In this document: positions 1 through 6,275 of the stretch, one piece after another | Layout of the letters: each line of letters starts with the position of its first letter | Position numbering within the stretch: the first letter of the stretch is position 1 | DNA from: an uncultured bacterium | GTDB taxonomy: Bacteria > Planctomycetota > UBA1135 > GCA-002686595 | NCBI GenBank assembly: GCA_902826945.1 | Contig: CADEGS010000081.1 | Span: 1-16,903, forward strand | Length of the DNA stretch: 16,903 nt | Direction of reading: 5' to 3' | Position numbers and translations under genes: made by a program | Notes under the pieces: model-generated | Seen by the model: only the letters and a program-made list of their open reading frames with translations | Database searches by the model: none | Told to the model about the DNA's origin: nothing

Positions 1-1
1 G

Positions 2-22
2 AACGAGGCCCCCGTCTTCTAG
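2..22 (+). CDS. 3' end of a gene entering from the left edge (tentative)
   Basis: Six codons ending NEAPVF followed by TAG lie immediately upstream of the next plus-strand start, two bases away. All six sense codons end in G or C, as the real genes here do. The piece is too short to identify. It is reported because it suggests that the plus-strand gene run begins outside the window. Confidence 0.3.
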   Translation, partial: NEAPVF

Positions 23-24
23 GG

Positions 25-591
25 ATGGCGAAGAGTCTCGCGACTACGTTCAGCCTGAGCTCGATCTCGTTCGACCCCTGCTCCCGCAACGATGACGGCG
101 CGATCCGCCGGCCGAGCCGAGCGTCGCTCGGCATGCAGACCTCCGGCGGCAGGCCGGCGGACCTCGGCGCCTTCGCGGCCAAGACCGCTGGCGAGGTCCT
201 GCTCGTCACGATCCGGCCGCTCACCGACGACGGGCAGGAGGAGCTCGCGGCCTGGTCGGGCTACGCCCGCCTCGCCGGGTGCCGGTTCGCGCCCCCGCTC
301 GGCGAGGACACGAACCCCCGCGTGCACGCGCGCCTCGTGGTGCACGCCGAGACGCCCGCGAACGGCGGCGGGGTGGAGTCGGTCGACTCGATCACCGACC
401 TCGTCGTGCTGCGCGCCGCGATGGCCGCGACGGGCGTCGTGGCCGCCACGGTCGAGCTGCGCCAGCACCAGCCCGGGCTCGGGTTCGACGAGGGGCGAGA
501 GGCCGCGGCCGAGCCCGCGCCCGAGGAGCCCGCCGAGCCGACCGCGCGGCGCCGCGGTGGCCGGGCCAAGGGCCCGAGGGGGGTCGCGTGA
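25..591 (+). CDS. Unrecognised 188-aa protein, first complete gene of the plus-strand run
   Basis: I do not recognise a family. Third codon positions are strongly G/C from the first codons onward, which supports the ATG at 25 over the internal ATG at 133, although there is no good ribosome binding site before 25. Residues about 40-150 look like a compact mixed alpha/beta domain, with hydrophobic strand-like stretches near 58-64 (EVLLVTI) and 102-107 (ARLVVH). The C-terminal 40 residues are low complexity: first Ala/Glu/Pro-rich and acidic, then strongly basic (ARRRGGRAKGPRG), which could contact nucleic acid. The stop overlaps the GTG of the next gene by 4 nt, so the two are probably translationally coupled. 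In a Mu-like phage this position would suit early or middle accessory genes, but that is inference from layout only. Confidence 0.65.
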   Translation: MAKSLATTFSLSSISFDPCSRNDDGAIRRPSRASLGMQTSGGRPADLGAFAAKTAGEVLLVTIRPLTDDGQEELAAWSGYARLAGCRFAPPLGEDTNPRVHARLVVHAETPANGGGVESVDSITDLVVLRAAMAATGVVAATVELRQHQPGLGFDEGREAAAEPAPEEPAEPTARRRGGRAKGPRGVA

Positions 592-905
592 GGCTCACCG
601 AAGACCTGGCCATCGACGATGGCCACGTGCGGCGCATGGCCGAGCGCGCGGCGGAGAGCGAGCGCAGGCACCGGTTCTGGCGAAAGGCCGGCGTGGTCGG
701 AATGCTCTTCGACCTCGTGGTCGGCGCCTTCGTCCTGCTCTGCGCCGTCAGCCTGGTCGACGAGGTCCGCGATCTCAGGCGCGAGGTCGCGCGCGTCGAG
801 CGCGAGACCCTGCGCGAGCTCGCCGACCTGCGGATGCGCCTCGAGGTCCTCGAGACGCCCCGCGGCGAGCTCGGGAACCGCGGGTTCCCGCCGAGGGATC
901 GGTGA
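588..905 (+). CDS. Small membrane-anchored coiled-coil protein, 105 aa
   Basis: The start is GTG inside the GTGA that also contains the previous stop. A charged N-terminal segment (residues 1-34, rich in Arg/Glu) is followed by one clear membrane segment at about 35-57, around the stretch GMLFDLVVGAFVLLCAVSL. A heptad-like amphipathic helix follows at about 58-92, made of alternating Leu/Val and Arg/Glu, and the tail is short and Gly/Pro-rich. The architecture is a one-pass protein with a coiled coil, which could oligomerise at the inner membrane. No named family is recognised. A role in exclusion, lysis timing or an i-spanin-like function are all possible and none is shown. It ends in a further 4-nt overlap with the zinc-ribbon gene. 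Confidence 0.62.
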   Translation: MRLTEDLAIDDGHVRRMAERAAESERRHRFWRKAGVVGMLFDLVVGAFVLLCAVSLVDEVRDLRREVARVERETLRELADLRMRLEVLETPRGELGNRGFPPRDR

Positions 906-1135
906 GCGAGGGCGCGCGCTTCAAGGTCCCGAGCTACGCGCGCCGCGGGTTCTGCGAGGCCTGCGGCGCGCCGCTCGCGTACGTGCGCACGCGCGCGGAG
1001 CGCGAGATGCCGGTCGACCTGCGCACCAAGCGCGAGGAGCCCTCCGCGGACCTCTTCGGGGAGAAGGTCGAGACGGCGGTCTCGCACTTCGCGACCTGCC
1101 CCCAGGCCGACCGGTTCCGGCGGGGGCACTCGTGA
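902..1135 (+). CDS. Small zinc-ribbon-like phage protein, 77 aa
   Basis: The GTG start overlaps the previous TGA (GTGA). The protein has a Cys-X2-Cys pair at 18 and 21 in the segment FCEACGAPLAYV and a second His/Cys cluster at 62-66 (SHFATC). Together these make a likely four-ligand zinc site (C18, C21, H62, C66). The pattern CGAP...MPVD...SHFATCP resembles small zinc-ribbon proteins that recur among phage early or accessory genes. Their biochemical role is generally unassigned, and a nucleic-acid or protein contact is a guess. The downstream GTG at 1132 again overlaps by 4 nt, so this gene belongs to the same translationally coupled run. Confidence 0.68.
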   Translation: MSEGARFKVPSYARRGFCEACGAPLAYVRTRAEREMPVDLRTKREEPSADLFGEKVETAVSHFATCPQADRFRRGHS

Positions 1136-1336
1136 CGGCGCCTCTGCGCGCGCGCGTCGCCGCGGCCGCGGAGGAGGCGCTCGAGGCCGCCCAGGAGCGC
1201 GCGCCGCTGGCCGACTGCCCCGTGATTGGCGCGGCCCGCACCGGCGCGTGGGCTGGTGGTCGTCGCGTGCGGCGAGGCGGCCCGGACGCTCGAGCGCGCG
1301 CTCGCCGGCGAGCCCGAGGAACCGGCCTCGGGCTAG
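1132..1336 (+). pseudogene. Short gene with an apparent one-base frameshift near 1249
   Basis: A GTG start overlaps the zinc-ribbon stop. The frame reads MTAPLRARVAAAAEEALEAA and onward with G/C third positions until about 1248. From there G/C-ending codons switch to the next frame (CTG GTG GTC GTC GCG...), which encodes LVVVACGEAARTLERAL and ends at TAG 1334-1336. The original frame stays open but its third positions collapse to T and A. Skipping one base, for example T1249, would give a continuous protein of about 67 aa. This could be a real frameshift mutation, a sequencing error or recoding. The stop coincides with the stop of the convergent gene, which argues that the second frame is the genuine gene end. 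Function unknown. Confidence 0.45.
1333..1336. other. CTAG serving as stop codon for two converging genes
   Basis: The tetranucleotide reads TAG at 1334-1336 on the plus strand and TAG at 1335-1333 on the minus strand. It therefore ends both the last plus-strand gene and the last late gene. No U-tract terminator is visible at this junction. Two overlapping perfect palindromes of 14 nt (1291-1304 and 1300-1313) lie just inside the plus-strand gene end. Confidence 0.55.
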
Positions 1337-1764
1337 TCGCAGCCGAGCTCGCGCCGCACGATCGCGGCCGTCTTCTCGGCGCGCGCGAGGCAGGCGGCCG
1401 CGCTCTCGCCCGGCGCGCAGAGCTCGCAGACGTTCAGGGAGACGCCGCCCTCGCAGCCCGTGAGCTCGACGCATTGGTAGCGCGCGGCGGGCGTCGGGCC
1501 GCCGCGCACGAGCTCCACGATCCGCCGCGCCCAGGCCGCGTCCGTCTCGGTCTCCCCGCGGTAGTAGCGCGCCTCGCGGCCGTCCTTCCACCGCACCCGC
1601 ACGTAGCTCCTCTCGCCCTGCTCGCGCTCCATGATCGCCCGACTCCGGTCGTGGTCCCGCTCGATCCGGTCCTGCCGCCGCTCGAGACGGTACGCGAAGA
1701 GCCCGGCGAGCAGGAAGAGCACGAGGGAGAGGCCGAGGACGAGCCGGGAGGCGGGGCCGCGCAT
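1333..1764 (-). CDS. Membrane-anchored Cys-rich protein at the end of the late operon (spanin-like candidate)
   Basis: The product is 143 aa. The start ATG at 1764 lies 13 nt after the previous stop. One N-terminal hydrophobic segment at residues 8-25 (LVLGLSLVLFLLAGLFAY) follows Arg-containing residues, giving a signal anchor with N-in orientation. Next come a very charged helix (26-52) and a soluble domain with six cysteines at 98, 104, 113, 116, 125 and 142. The even cysteine count in a predicted periplasmic domain suggests disulphides. Its place after the tail fibre, with two other membrane proteins, suits a lysis accessory gene such as a spanin, but there is no lipobox and no embedded o-spanin frame that I can support. 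The TAG stop shares the palindrome CTAG with the plus-strand run. Confidence 0.6.
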   Translation of the reverse strand: MRGPASRLVLGLSLVLFLLAGLFAYRLERRQDRIERDHDRSRAIMEREQGERSYVRVRWKDGREARYYRGETETDAAWARRIVELVRGGPTPAARYQCVELTGCEGGVSLNVCELCAPGESAAACLARAEKTAAIVRRELGCD

Positions 1765-1777
1765 CGCGCGGGAAAGG

Positions 1778-2170
1778 CTAGTCCCAGGGGGTGCGGGGCA
1801 GGAGCACGGTCGGGTTGCGATCCCCGAAGTCTTCCAAGAACCGGGACAGGTCCTTGTTCCGCACCGTCTCGAGCCGGTCGCGGGCGATCTCGACGCGGAG
1901 GTCCTCGATCGAGCGCCGGAGGTCCGCGATCGCGGACGAGGTCGCCGCGGCCTGCGCCGCGCGAGACTTCTCGCGCTCGACCTCCACCGCGTCGGCGCGG
2001 TCCTGCCGCCCCTCCTGGCGCAGGCCCCACACGATGAAGCCGAGCAGCATCGCGAAGATCGAGGCGACGTTGCCGGCCGGGATCAGCGCGCGCCGCCCGT
2101 CGAGGACGACCCCGCCCGGCTCGACGCCGGGCGTCACGCCCGCCCCGCCGCCTTCGACGCCGGGCGTCAC
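1778..2170 (-). CDS. One-pass membrane protein with coiled coil, 130 aa (lysis-module candidate)
   Basis: The GTG start at 2170 lies in a GTGA shared with the previous stop. Residues 1-33 are Gly/Pro-rich and contain the heptapeptide VTPGVEG/VTPGVEP repeated at DNA level. Residues 34-50 (NVASIFAMLLGFIVWGL) are a single membrane segment. Residues 52-105 form a long charged amphipathic helix with heptad-like spacing, probably a coiled coil, followed by a short tail ending RTPWD. One TM plus a coiled coil after the tail fibre resembles some inner-membrane spanin subunits and small phage holin-associated proteins, but no family motif confirms this. An in-frame internal GTG in the second repeat copy, 11 codons in, could serve as an alternative start. 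Confidence 0.6.
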   Translation of the reverse strand: MTPGVEGGGAGVTPGVEPGGVVLDGRRALIPAGNVASIFAMLLGFIVWGLRQEGRQDRADAVEVEREKSRAAQAAATSSAIADLRRSIEDLRVEIARDRLETVRNKDLSRFLEDFGDRNPTVLLPRTPWD

Positions 2171-2182
2171 GCCCGCCCCGCC
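2121..2182. repeat. Exact 29-bp direct repeat (33-bp period) spanning a gene start
   Basis: Identical 29-bp copies lie at 2121-2149 and 2154-2182. The 33-bp period is 11 codons, so the repeat stays in frame in the minus-strand gene starting at 2170 and encodes the duplicated TPGVE segment. The copy at 2154-2182 includes the overlapping GTGA stop/start junction and the last codons of the upstream membrane protein gene. The other copy carries an equivalent in-frame GTG. Confidence 0.85.
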
Positions 2183-2511
2183 TCGCTCCGCGGGTGGCAC
2201 AGGATCCAGGCCCCGACGACCTGCAGCGCGGTGAGCGCGACGGGGATCAGCCCGCGGTCGAGGAAGTCGTAGAGCGCCGCGGCCTCCGCCACGCGCTGGT
2301 TCGCGAAGCCGAGCACCCCAAGCCGCCGCGCGAACATGAGCGCGACCGCCGCGAGCCACCATGCCCAGCCGCTCGCGGCGACGTCGCCGCGCGCGCGCGC
2401 GCGGCGCCAGAGCTGCCACACGAGCACCCCGAGCCAGGCCTGCCCGGCGAGCTGCACGCCGACGACGAGCGCGAACGTCGCCGGCCGGTAGTCGAGGAGG
2501 AACGGCCCCAA
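2167..2511 (-). CDS. Small three-TM membrane protein, holin candidate, 114 aa
   Basis: I chose TTG at 2511 because the frame has no ATG or GTG between the upstream tail-fibre stop (2517) and the first membrane segment, and TTG sits 5 nt after that stop. A weak GAG overlaps the fibre stop codon. Three hydrophobic segments are visible at about 11-34, 49-68 and 87-105, separated by an Arg-rich loop (RRARARG) and a short linker; the tail ends HPRSEAGRA. Size, three-TM topology and position next to two other membrane proteins after the tail genes fit a class I-like holin, though sequence alone does not prove it. Its stop overlaps the next GTG by 4 nt. Confidence 0.6.
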   Translation of the reverse strand: MGPFLLDYRPATFALVVGVQLAGQAWLGVLVWQLWRRARARGDVAASGWAWWLAAVALMFARRLGVLGFANQRVAEAAALYDFLDRGLIPVALTALQVVGAWILCHPRSEAGRA

Positions 2512-2516
2512 CGGTC

Positions 2517-3740
2517 TCAGAGCTCCGCGCTGGCCGTGAACTGCCCCTGCATCACCGAGACCACCGACGCGGTCCCGGTCGCGCCCTGCGTCGGCCGGCC
2601 GGTCGAGCTCCGGCTCGGGAGCACGGTCGAGGCGACCGCGCGGGAGGTGTCGGCGCCGCTCGACACTACGTGCTCGTTCAGCGCGTTCGCGGCGCCGCTC
2701 ACCGGGTTGTACCAGGTGACGGTCGGCGTCCCGCGCTTCTCGACGCGGAAGCGCGTGGCGAGCTCCTGGTAGAGCGAGACGCCGGAGCCGTTGAACGGCA
2801 CGGCGCGCGCGATCTCGCCGGCGTGCGTCGCCGTGCCCGGCGCCGTCGCGATCTCGTAGCTCTTCTCGAAGAACCGCATGCACCGCTGCTCCTCGAACGC
2901 CGGAGGCGGCAGCACGTAGGAGCTCGCCACGCCGCCCGGCTCGAGCAGGAAGGCCGTCCCGCGGAACTGGAACGTGACGAAGGGGGGGAAGATCAGCGCG
3001 ACCTCGAGGTAGGAGTCGGGCCCGATCGTCTTCGACTCGACGCTCGGGAGGTCCGCGACGAAGGCGACGCGCTGCCACAGGCCCGTGTTCTGGATCACGG
3101 CGGCCGCCGGCGTCGGCGTCACGACCACCGAGGCAGAACCGCCGGAGCCGAAGACCTGGCGCAGCGCGATCGAGCAGAGCAGCGGCGCCGGGGCGCCGGT
3201 CGGGAGCCGCGCCGCGAACGAGAAGACCGCGCGGCGGCCGGCCAAGGTCGTCACGCCCTCGATCTTCTGCGAGAGGATCGGCGTGTTTCCGCTGCTCGCG
3301 TCCGCCGCGACCGTCTGGTCGAAGCGGAGCTGCGTCCCGGGGATCGGGTCGAACTGCTGGAGCAGGAAGGCGTCGGCGACGGTGTCGGTCAGCCCGAGCG
3401 AGACGGTCGCGGCGCCGTTGTCGCCGGCGGACGCGAGCCAGCGGTCGGCGGTGTAGACGAAGGGGAGCGCGACGGCGATCGACGTGCCGCGCTGCCAGAG
3501 CAGCGCCGAGCTGTTGACGAGCCGGTTTCTCGTGAAGCCGGTCCCCGCGAGGATCGCTTTCGAGAGCTGGAACAGGTCCGCTGGGTTGAGCGCCTGGCCC
3601 GAGGCCTCGACGGCGTGCGCGAGCTCCTCCTGCCAGGTGTTCAGGTCCGAGGCGGTGACGATCGTGGGGGCCTGGCCGGCCGAGTCGTCGGAATCCGCGA
3701 AGAGGTTCGCGGCGTGGTGCGGGGATGTCGTGCGCTTCAC
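2517..3740 (-). CDS. Tail fibre / receptor-binding protein with jelly-roll domain
   Basis: The product is 407 aa. GTG start at 3740 with GAGG at 3749-3752 overlapping the gp48 stop. The N-terminal region (about 10-65) has the phage tail-fibre pattern VTASDLNTWQEELAHAVEASG followed by LNPADLFQLSKAI, which usually forms the baseplate-proximal part. From about 75 to 300 the pattern LLWQRGTS...YTADRWLAS...ENxRC-like FEEQRCMRFFEKSYE is typical of the beta-sandwich carbohydrate-binding domain common in phage and prophage fibres. The C-terminal 100 residues are Ser/Thr/Gly-rich and probably form the distal tip or trimerising part. It would contact a host surface glycan. It follows gp48 as Mu S does, but no tail-fibre assembly chaperone gene follows it in the window. 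Confidence 0.78.
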   Translation of the reverse strand: MKRTTSPHHAANLFADSDDSAGQAPTIVTASDLNTWQEELAHAVEASGQALNPADLFQLSKAILAGTGFTRNRLVNSSALLWQRGTSIAVALPFVYTADRWLASAGDNGAATVSLGLTDTVADAFLLQQFDPIPGTQLRFDQTVAADASSGNTPILSQKIEGVTTLAGRRAVFSFAARLPTGAPAPLLCSIALRQVFGSGGSASVVVTPTPAAAVIQNTGLWQRVAFVADLPSVESKTIGPDSYLEVALIFPPFVTFQFRGTAFLLEPGGVASSYVLPPPAFEEQRCMRFFEKSYEIATAPGTATHAGEIARAVPFNGSGVSLYQELATRFRVEKRGTPTVTWYNPVSGAANALNEHVVSSGADTSRAVASTVLPSRSSTGRPTQGATGTASVVSVMQGQFTASAEL

Positions 3741-3748
3741 GGTCGAGG

Positions 3749-3752
3749 CCTC
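3749..3752 (-). promoter_or_regulatory. Ribosome binding site GAGG deciding a GTG start
   Basis: GAGG on the minus strand sits 8 nt before the GTG at 3740 and overlaps the TGA of the gp48-like gene (TGAGG). It supports this GTG as the fibre start and suggests re-initiation after gp48. Confidence 0.5.
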
Positions 3753-4458
3753 ACAGGGAACCGAAGATCACGACGAGCCCGGGGGGGACGTCGAAGACGA
3801 GCTCGTGCGGGGGCGGGTAGAGCTCGCTCCAGGGACCAGGCGCGCTCGGCGCGAGGTCGTAGACCACGAACGAGCGCGTGTGCGCGGGGCGCCACGAGGC
3901 GAGCTCGCACTCGAGGAGCTCGTTCGACCAGTCGGTGATGCGCTGGCCGCACACGGCGTCGCCGGCGTCGGCGTAGAACGGCGACGCCGCCGGCGCGTGC
4001 ACGTAGAAGGTCCAGACCGACTCCTCGCCCCACAGCCCGTCGCCGCACGCGGAGATCCCGCACCGGAACGGCCGCGGCTCGAAGAGCTCGACCTCGAAGC
4101 CGAGCGAGAGCGCGAGCGCGACGAAGTCGGAGGACGACTGCTCGACCGAGCGCCGCAGGCGGGCGAGGATCGCGACGCGCCGCAGCGAGAGGTTCAGGAG
4201 GGGCGCGGGCAGGCACTCGCCTGGCAGGCCGAGCGCGCGCTCCCACTCCCCGACGAGCTCGAAGGTCGAGCGGGGGTCGGCCTCGTCCACGAGGTCGAGC
4301 ACGCGCAGCTCGACGTCGGCGAAGGCCGCCGCGAGCGCCTCGAGCAGCCGCTCGAGGTTCGACCCGGGGACCGGTCGCAGCAGGCGGCCGCTCGGGAGCA
4401 GGTGCCCGAGCACGCGCGCGCTGCTCTCGACGTCGGCCTCGGTGCGGAGCCTGGTCAT
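3751..4458 (-). CDS. Mu gp48-like baseplate protein (DUF2313 family), 235 aa
   Basis: Start ATG at 4458 overlaps the baseplate-J stop by 4 nt (ATGA). The N-terminal half has the gp48/YmfQ-like arrangement: LGHLLPSGRLLRPVPGSNLERLLEALAAA is the initial helical region (LLP.G.....GS.L..LL.ALA), followed by a VDEADPRSTFELVGEWERALGLP segment, which matches the family signature DP.T...LL..WE...GLP. The protein caps the baseplate wedge next to gp46 and gp47 and probably links to the tail fibres, in line with the fibre gene immediately downstream. The C-terminal part contains cysteines around FRCGISACGDGLWG and CGQRITDWSNELLECEL, as in family members. Length is close to the family norm. Confidence 0.85.
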   Translation of the reverse strand: MTRLRTEADVESSARVLGHLLPSGRLLRPVPGSNLERLLEALAAAFADVELRVLDLVDEADPRSTFELVGEWERALGLPGECLPAPLLNLSLRRVAILARLRRSVEQSSSDFVALALSLGFEVELFEPRPFRCGISACGDGLWGEESVWTFYVHAPAASPFYADAGDAVCGQRITDWSNELLECELASWRPAHTRSFVVYDLAPSAPGPWSELYPPPHELVFDVPPGLVVIFGSL

Positions 4459-5516
4459 AGCGCGGAGAACGTCGGCGTGCCGAGCACGTGCAGCTCGCCC
4501 GTCGCGGCCGTCACGTCGGCCGCGGGGACGGAGAGGTCGTGGTCGAACTCCCCGAAGGCGTTCGAGATCGCCGCGCGCACGTGCGAGAGCAGCACGGTGC
4601 GGCCGGGGCCGCCCTCGGCGCGCAGCAGGTCGACCAGCGCGTCCTCGATCGCCTGGCGCACGTCGAGCGTGTCGGGCGAGATCGCGACCTCGGGGTCGAG
4701 CGGGAGCGCGGTCGGCGCGAAGACGTGCAGCACGACACCGACCGGGCGACGCGCCTCGACGTAGGCCTCGACCTCGTCCACCTTCGCGCCGCCGGGGATC
4801 GGCCCGCCGGGGTCGTCGTCCACCGCGAAGGACAGCCCCACGTGGCCGAGCTGCCCGAGGTAGACCGGGTGCGCCCACGCGCGCGTCACGCCGGGGACCT
4901 CGAGCGCCCACTGGACGTAGACCTCCGCGCCCTGGGGGGGCGCGCGCAGGCGCCGCAGCACGCGCTCGCGCAGCTCCTCGTCGCTCTCGGCGTCGGCCCC
5001 GAGGTCGAACCCCCCGGCCCCGGCCTCGGCGGCCGAGGTGAGCCCGAGCGATGGGGGGTTCAGCGTCAGCGCCGTCCCGCCGTCCACGTTGGCGGCCGCG
5101 CCGGGCTCGACCGCCTGCGCCGCGACCTCCGCCTGCAGGCTCGGCAGCGTCACGGTGCCGCTCGCCGTGGTCTCGTACTCGACGCCGTCGGCGCGCCGCG
5201 CGCGCAGGCCCACGGGCACGACGGCGCCCTCGGTCCCGCCCACCACGATGGTGCCGACCGCGCGCGCCGCGGGCTTGCGCAGGATCCCGTAGCGGTCGGC
5301 CGCGCGCTCGAGATAGACCTGGTCCGCGCTCTCGGGGAAGAGCTGGTCCGCGATCGTGACGAGGTGCCCGTGCAGGTGGTGCGTGAGCGCCCCCTGCGCC
5401 TGCGCCAGGGCCCCGACGAGCGAGCGGGGGAGCAGCGGGCCGGCGCCGATGCGCTGCTCGACCTCGAGCAGGGCGCGGGCGCGGAGGTCGGCGAGGCTCG
5501 GGCGAACGAAGGACAT
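4455..5516 (-). CDS. Baseplate J-like wedge protein (Mu gp47)
   Basis: The product is 353 aa, the usual size for Mu gp47/P2 J. Start ATG at 5516 with GAGGG about 8 nt upstream, overlapping the end of gp46. The N-terminal helix segment (about 1-75) includes the ADQLFPESADQVYLERAADRYGI pattern, which matches the family signature (.P..A...YLER.A...GI). A beta-rich core (85-150) has VPVGLRARRADGVEYETT and PGAAANVDGGTALTL, then ESDEELRERVLRRLRAPPQG and a domain beginning VPGVTRAWAHPVYLGQLG. These are hallmarks of the baseplate J family, which forms the wedge around the hub. The stop overlaps gp48 by 4 nt. Confidence 0.92.
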   Translation of the reverse strand: MSFVRPSLADLRARALLEVEQRIGAGPLLPRSLVGALAQAQGALTHHLHGHLVTIADQLFPESADQVYLERAADRYGILRKPAARAVGTIVVGGTEGAVVPVGLRARRADGVEYETTASGTVTLPSLQAEVAAQAVEPGAAANVDGGTALTLNPPSLGLTSAAEAGAGGFDLGADAESDEELRERVLRRLRAPPQGAEVYVQWALEVPGVTRAWAHPVYLGQLGHVGLSFAVDDDPGGPIPGGAKVDEVEAYVEARRPVGVVLHVFAPTALPLDPEVAISPDTLDVRQAIEDALVDLLRAEGGPGRTVLLSHVRAAISNAFGEFDHDLSVPAADVTAATGELHVLGTPTFSAL

Positions 5517-5529
5517 CGGGCAGGCCCTC

Positions 5530-5997
5530 TCAGCCGAAGAAGACGCGCAGGCGCGCGCCGGGGACGGAGTAGTCGCGGGCGGCCGCCGCGCGCCATGCCG
5601 CGTCGTAGCCGCGCGCGGTGCCGCGCACGATGCGCACCCCGAGCTCGAGGCGCGAGCCCTCGCGGAGCAGGACCTCGACCTCGACCGAGGAGGCGATCCG
5701 CCTCGTGACGAGCCAGCGGAGCGCGTCCTCGACGTGCCGGCGGTACTCGGCCGCTACCGGCGCCGAGAGGCCCCGGTTCTCGAGCAGCCAGCCCTTCGAC
5801 CCCCAGCGGTCGCCGGGCCGGTCGGCCCACCAGCCCCGCACGTTCCCGCCCTCGCCGACCTCGCCCAGGTCGGCGCGCGCGTCGGTGAAGAGCGAGAGCA
5901 GGACCGCCGTCTCGAGCCCGTCGTCGCGGCCCAGGTCGCCCCCCACGAGCTCGAGGTCGAGGCCCGCCGCGCCGTTCACCAGGGAGAGGTCCGTCAT
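5530..5997 (-). CDS. Mu gp46-like baseplate wedge protein, 155 aa
   Basis: Start ATG at 5997 overlaps the PAAR gene stop by 4 nt. The sequence has the GP46 family signature GLETAVLLSLFTDARAD, then a Trp-rich GGNVRGWWADRPGD....GSKGWLL segment, then an amphipathic C-terminal half (AEYRRHVEDALRWLVTRRIASSVEVEV) comparable to gp25-like wedge proteins. In Mu, gp46 sits between spike gp45 and wedge gp47 and helps assemble the baseplate; the gene order here is the same apart from the inserted PAAR gene. Length is normal for the family. Confidence 0.88.
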   Translation of the reverse strand: MTDLSLVNGAAGLDLELVGGDLGRDDGLETAVLLSLFTDARADLGEVGEGGNVRGWWADRPGDRWGSKGWLLENRGLSAPVAAEYRRHVEDALRWLVTRRIASSVEVEVLLREGSRLELGVRIVRGTARGYDAAWRAAAARDYSVPGARLRVFFG

Positions 5998-6275
5998 GGG
6001 AAAGCCGCGCGGAGGAGCGTAGCGGAACCGCTCGCGACATGCCCGCAGGAGGCGGCCGCGCCGGCGACGCACACGGGCACCCCCGCGGTGCGCAGGAGGG
6101 ACGTCCCCTCGACGATCACCGCCGCGTCGTGGCCCCCCGAGCCGTGGTCGGCGACCGCGTCCCCGACCTGCGCGAGCGGCACCCCGAGGACGCGCAGGAG
6201 CGTGCTCCCCGGCCCGGTGATGATCCCGCCGCCGACCAGGTCCACCCCGACCAGGGAGCCAGCCGCGGCGGCCAT
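5994..6275 (-). CDS. PAAR-motif spike-tip protein, 93 aa
   Basis: Start ATG at 6275 shares its A with the TGA of gp45 (TGATG). The protein consists almost entirely of PAAR-type glycine turns: GDAVADHGSGGH at about 38-49, AAVIVEGTSLLRTAGVPV at 51-68, then ASCGHVASGSATLLRA at 75-90. H44 (or H49), C77 and H79 are candidate metal ligands for the cone-shaped tip that PAAR proteins place on VgrG or phage spikes. The N-terminal stretch GSTLLRVLGVPLAQVGD resembles the second half, an internal repeat. Encoded directly after the spike, it most likely caps gp45 and sharpens the puncturing device. It carries no effector extension, so a purely structural tip is expected. Confidence 0.82.
   Translation of the reverse strand: MAAAAGSLVGVDLVGGGIITGPGSTLLRVLGVPLAQVGDAVADHGSGGHDAAVIVEGTSLLRTAGVPVCVAGAAASCGHVASGSATLLRAAFP

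Noticed and set aside
1291..1313. Overlapping 14-nt palindromes as operator sites
   Set aside because: They lie inside coding sequence made of Leu/Glu/Arg/Ala codons, which readily produce CGAGCGCGCTCG-type palindromes in this composition, and no promoter is visible nearby.
2361..3938. Plus-strand open frame of 525 codons opposite the tail fibre and gp48
   Set aside because: Low-complexity Arg/Asp/Glu composition and antisense to two genes with clear family signatures.
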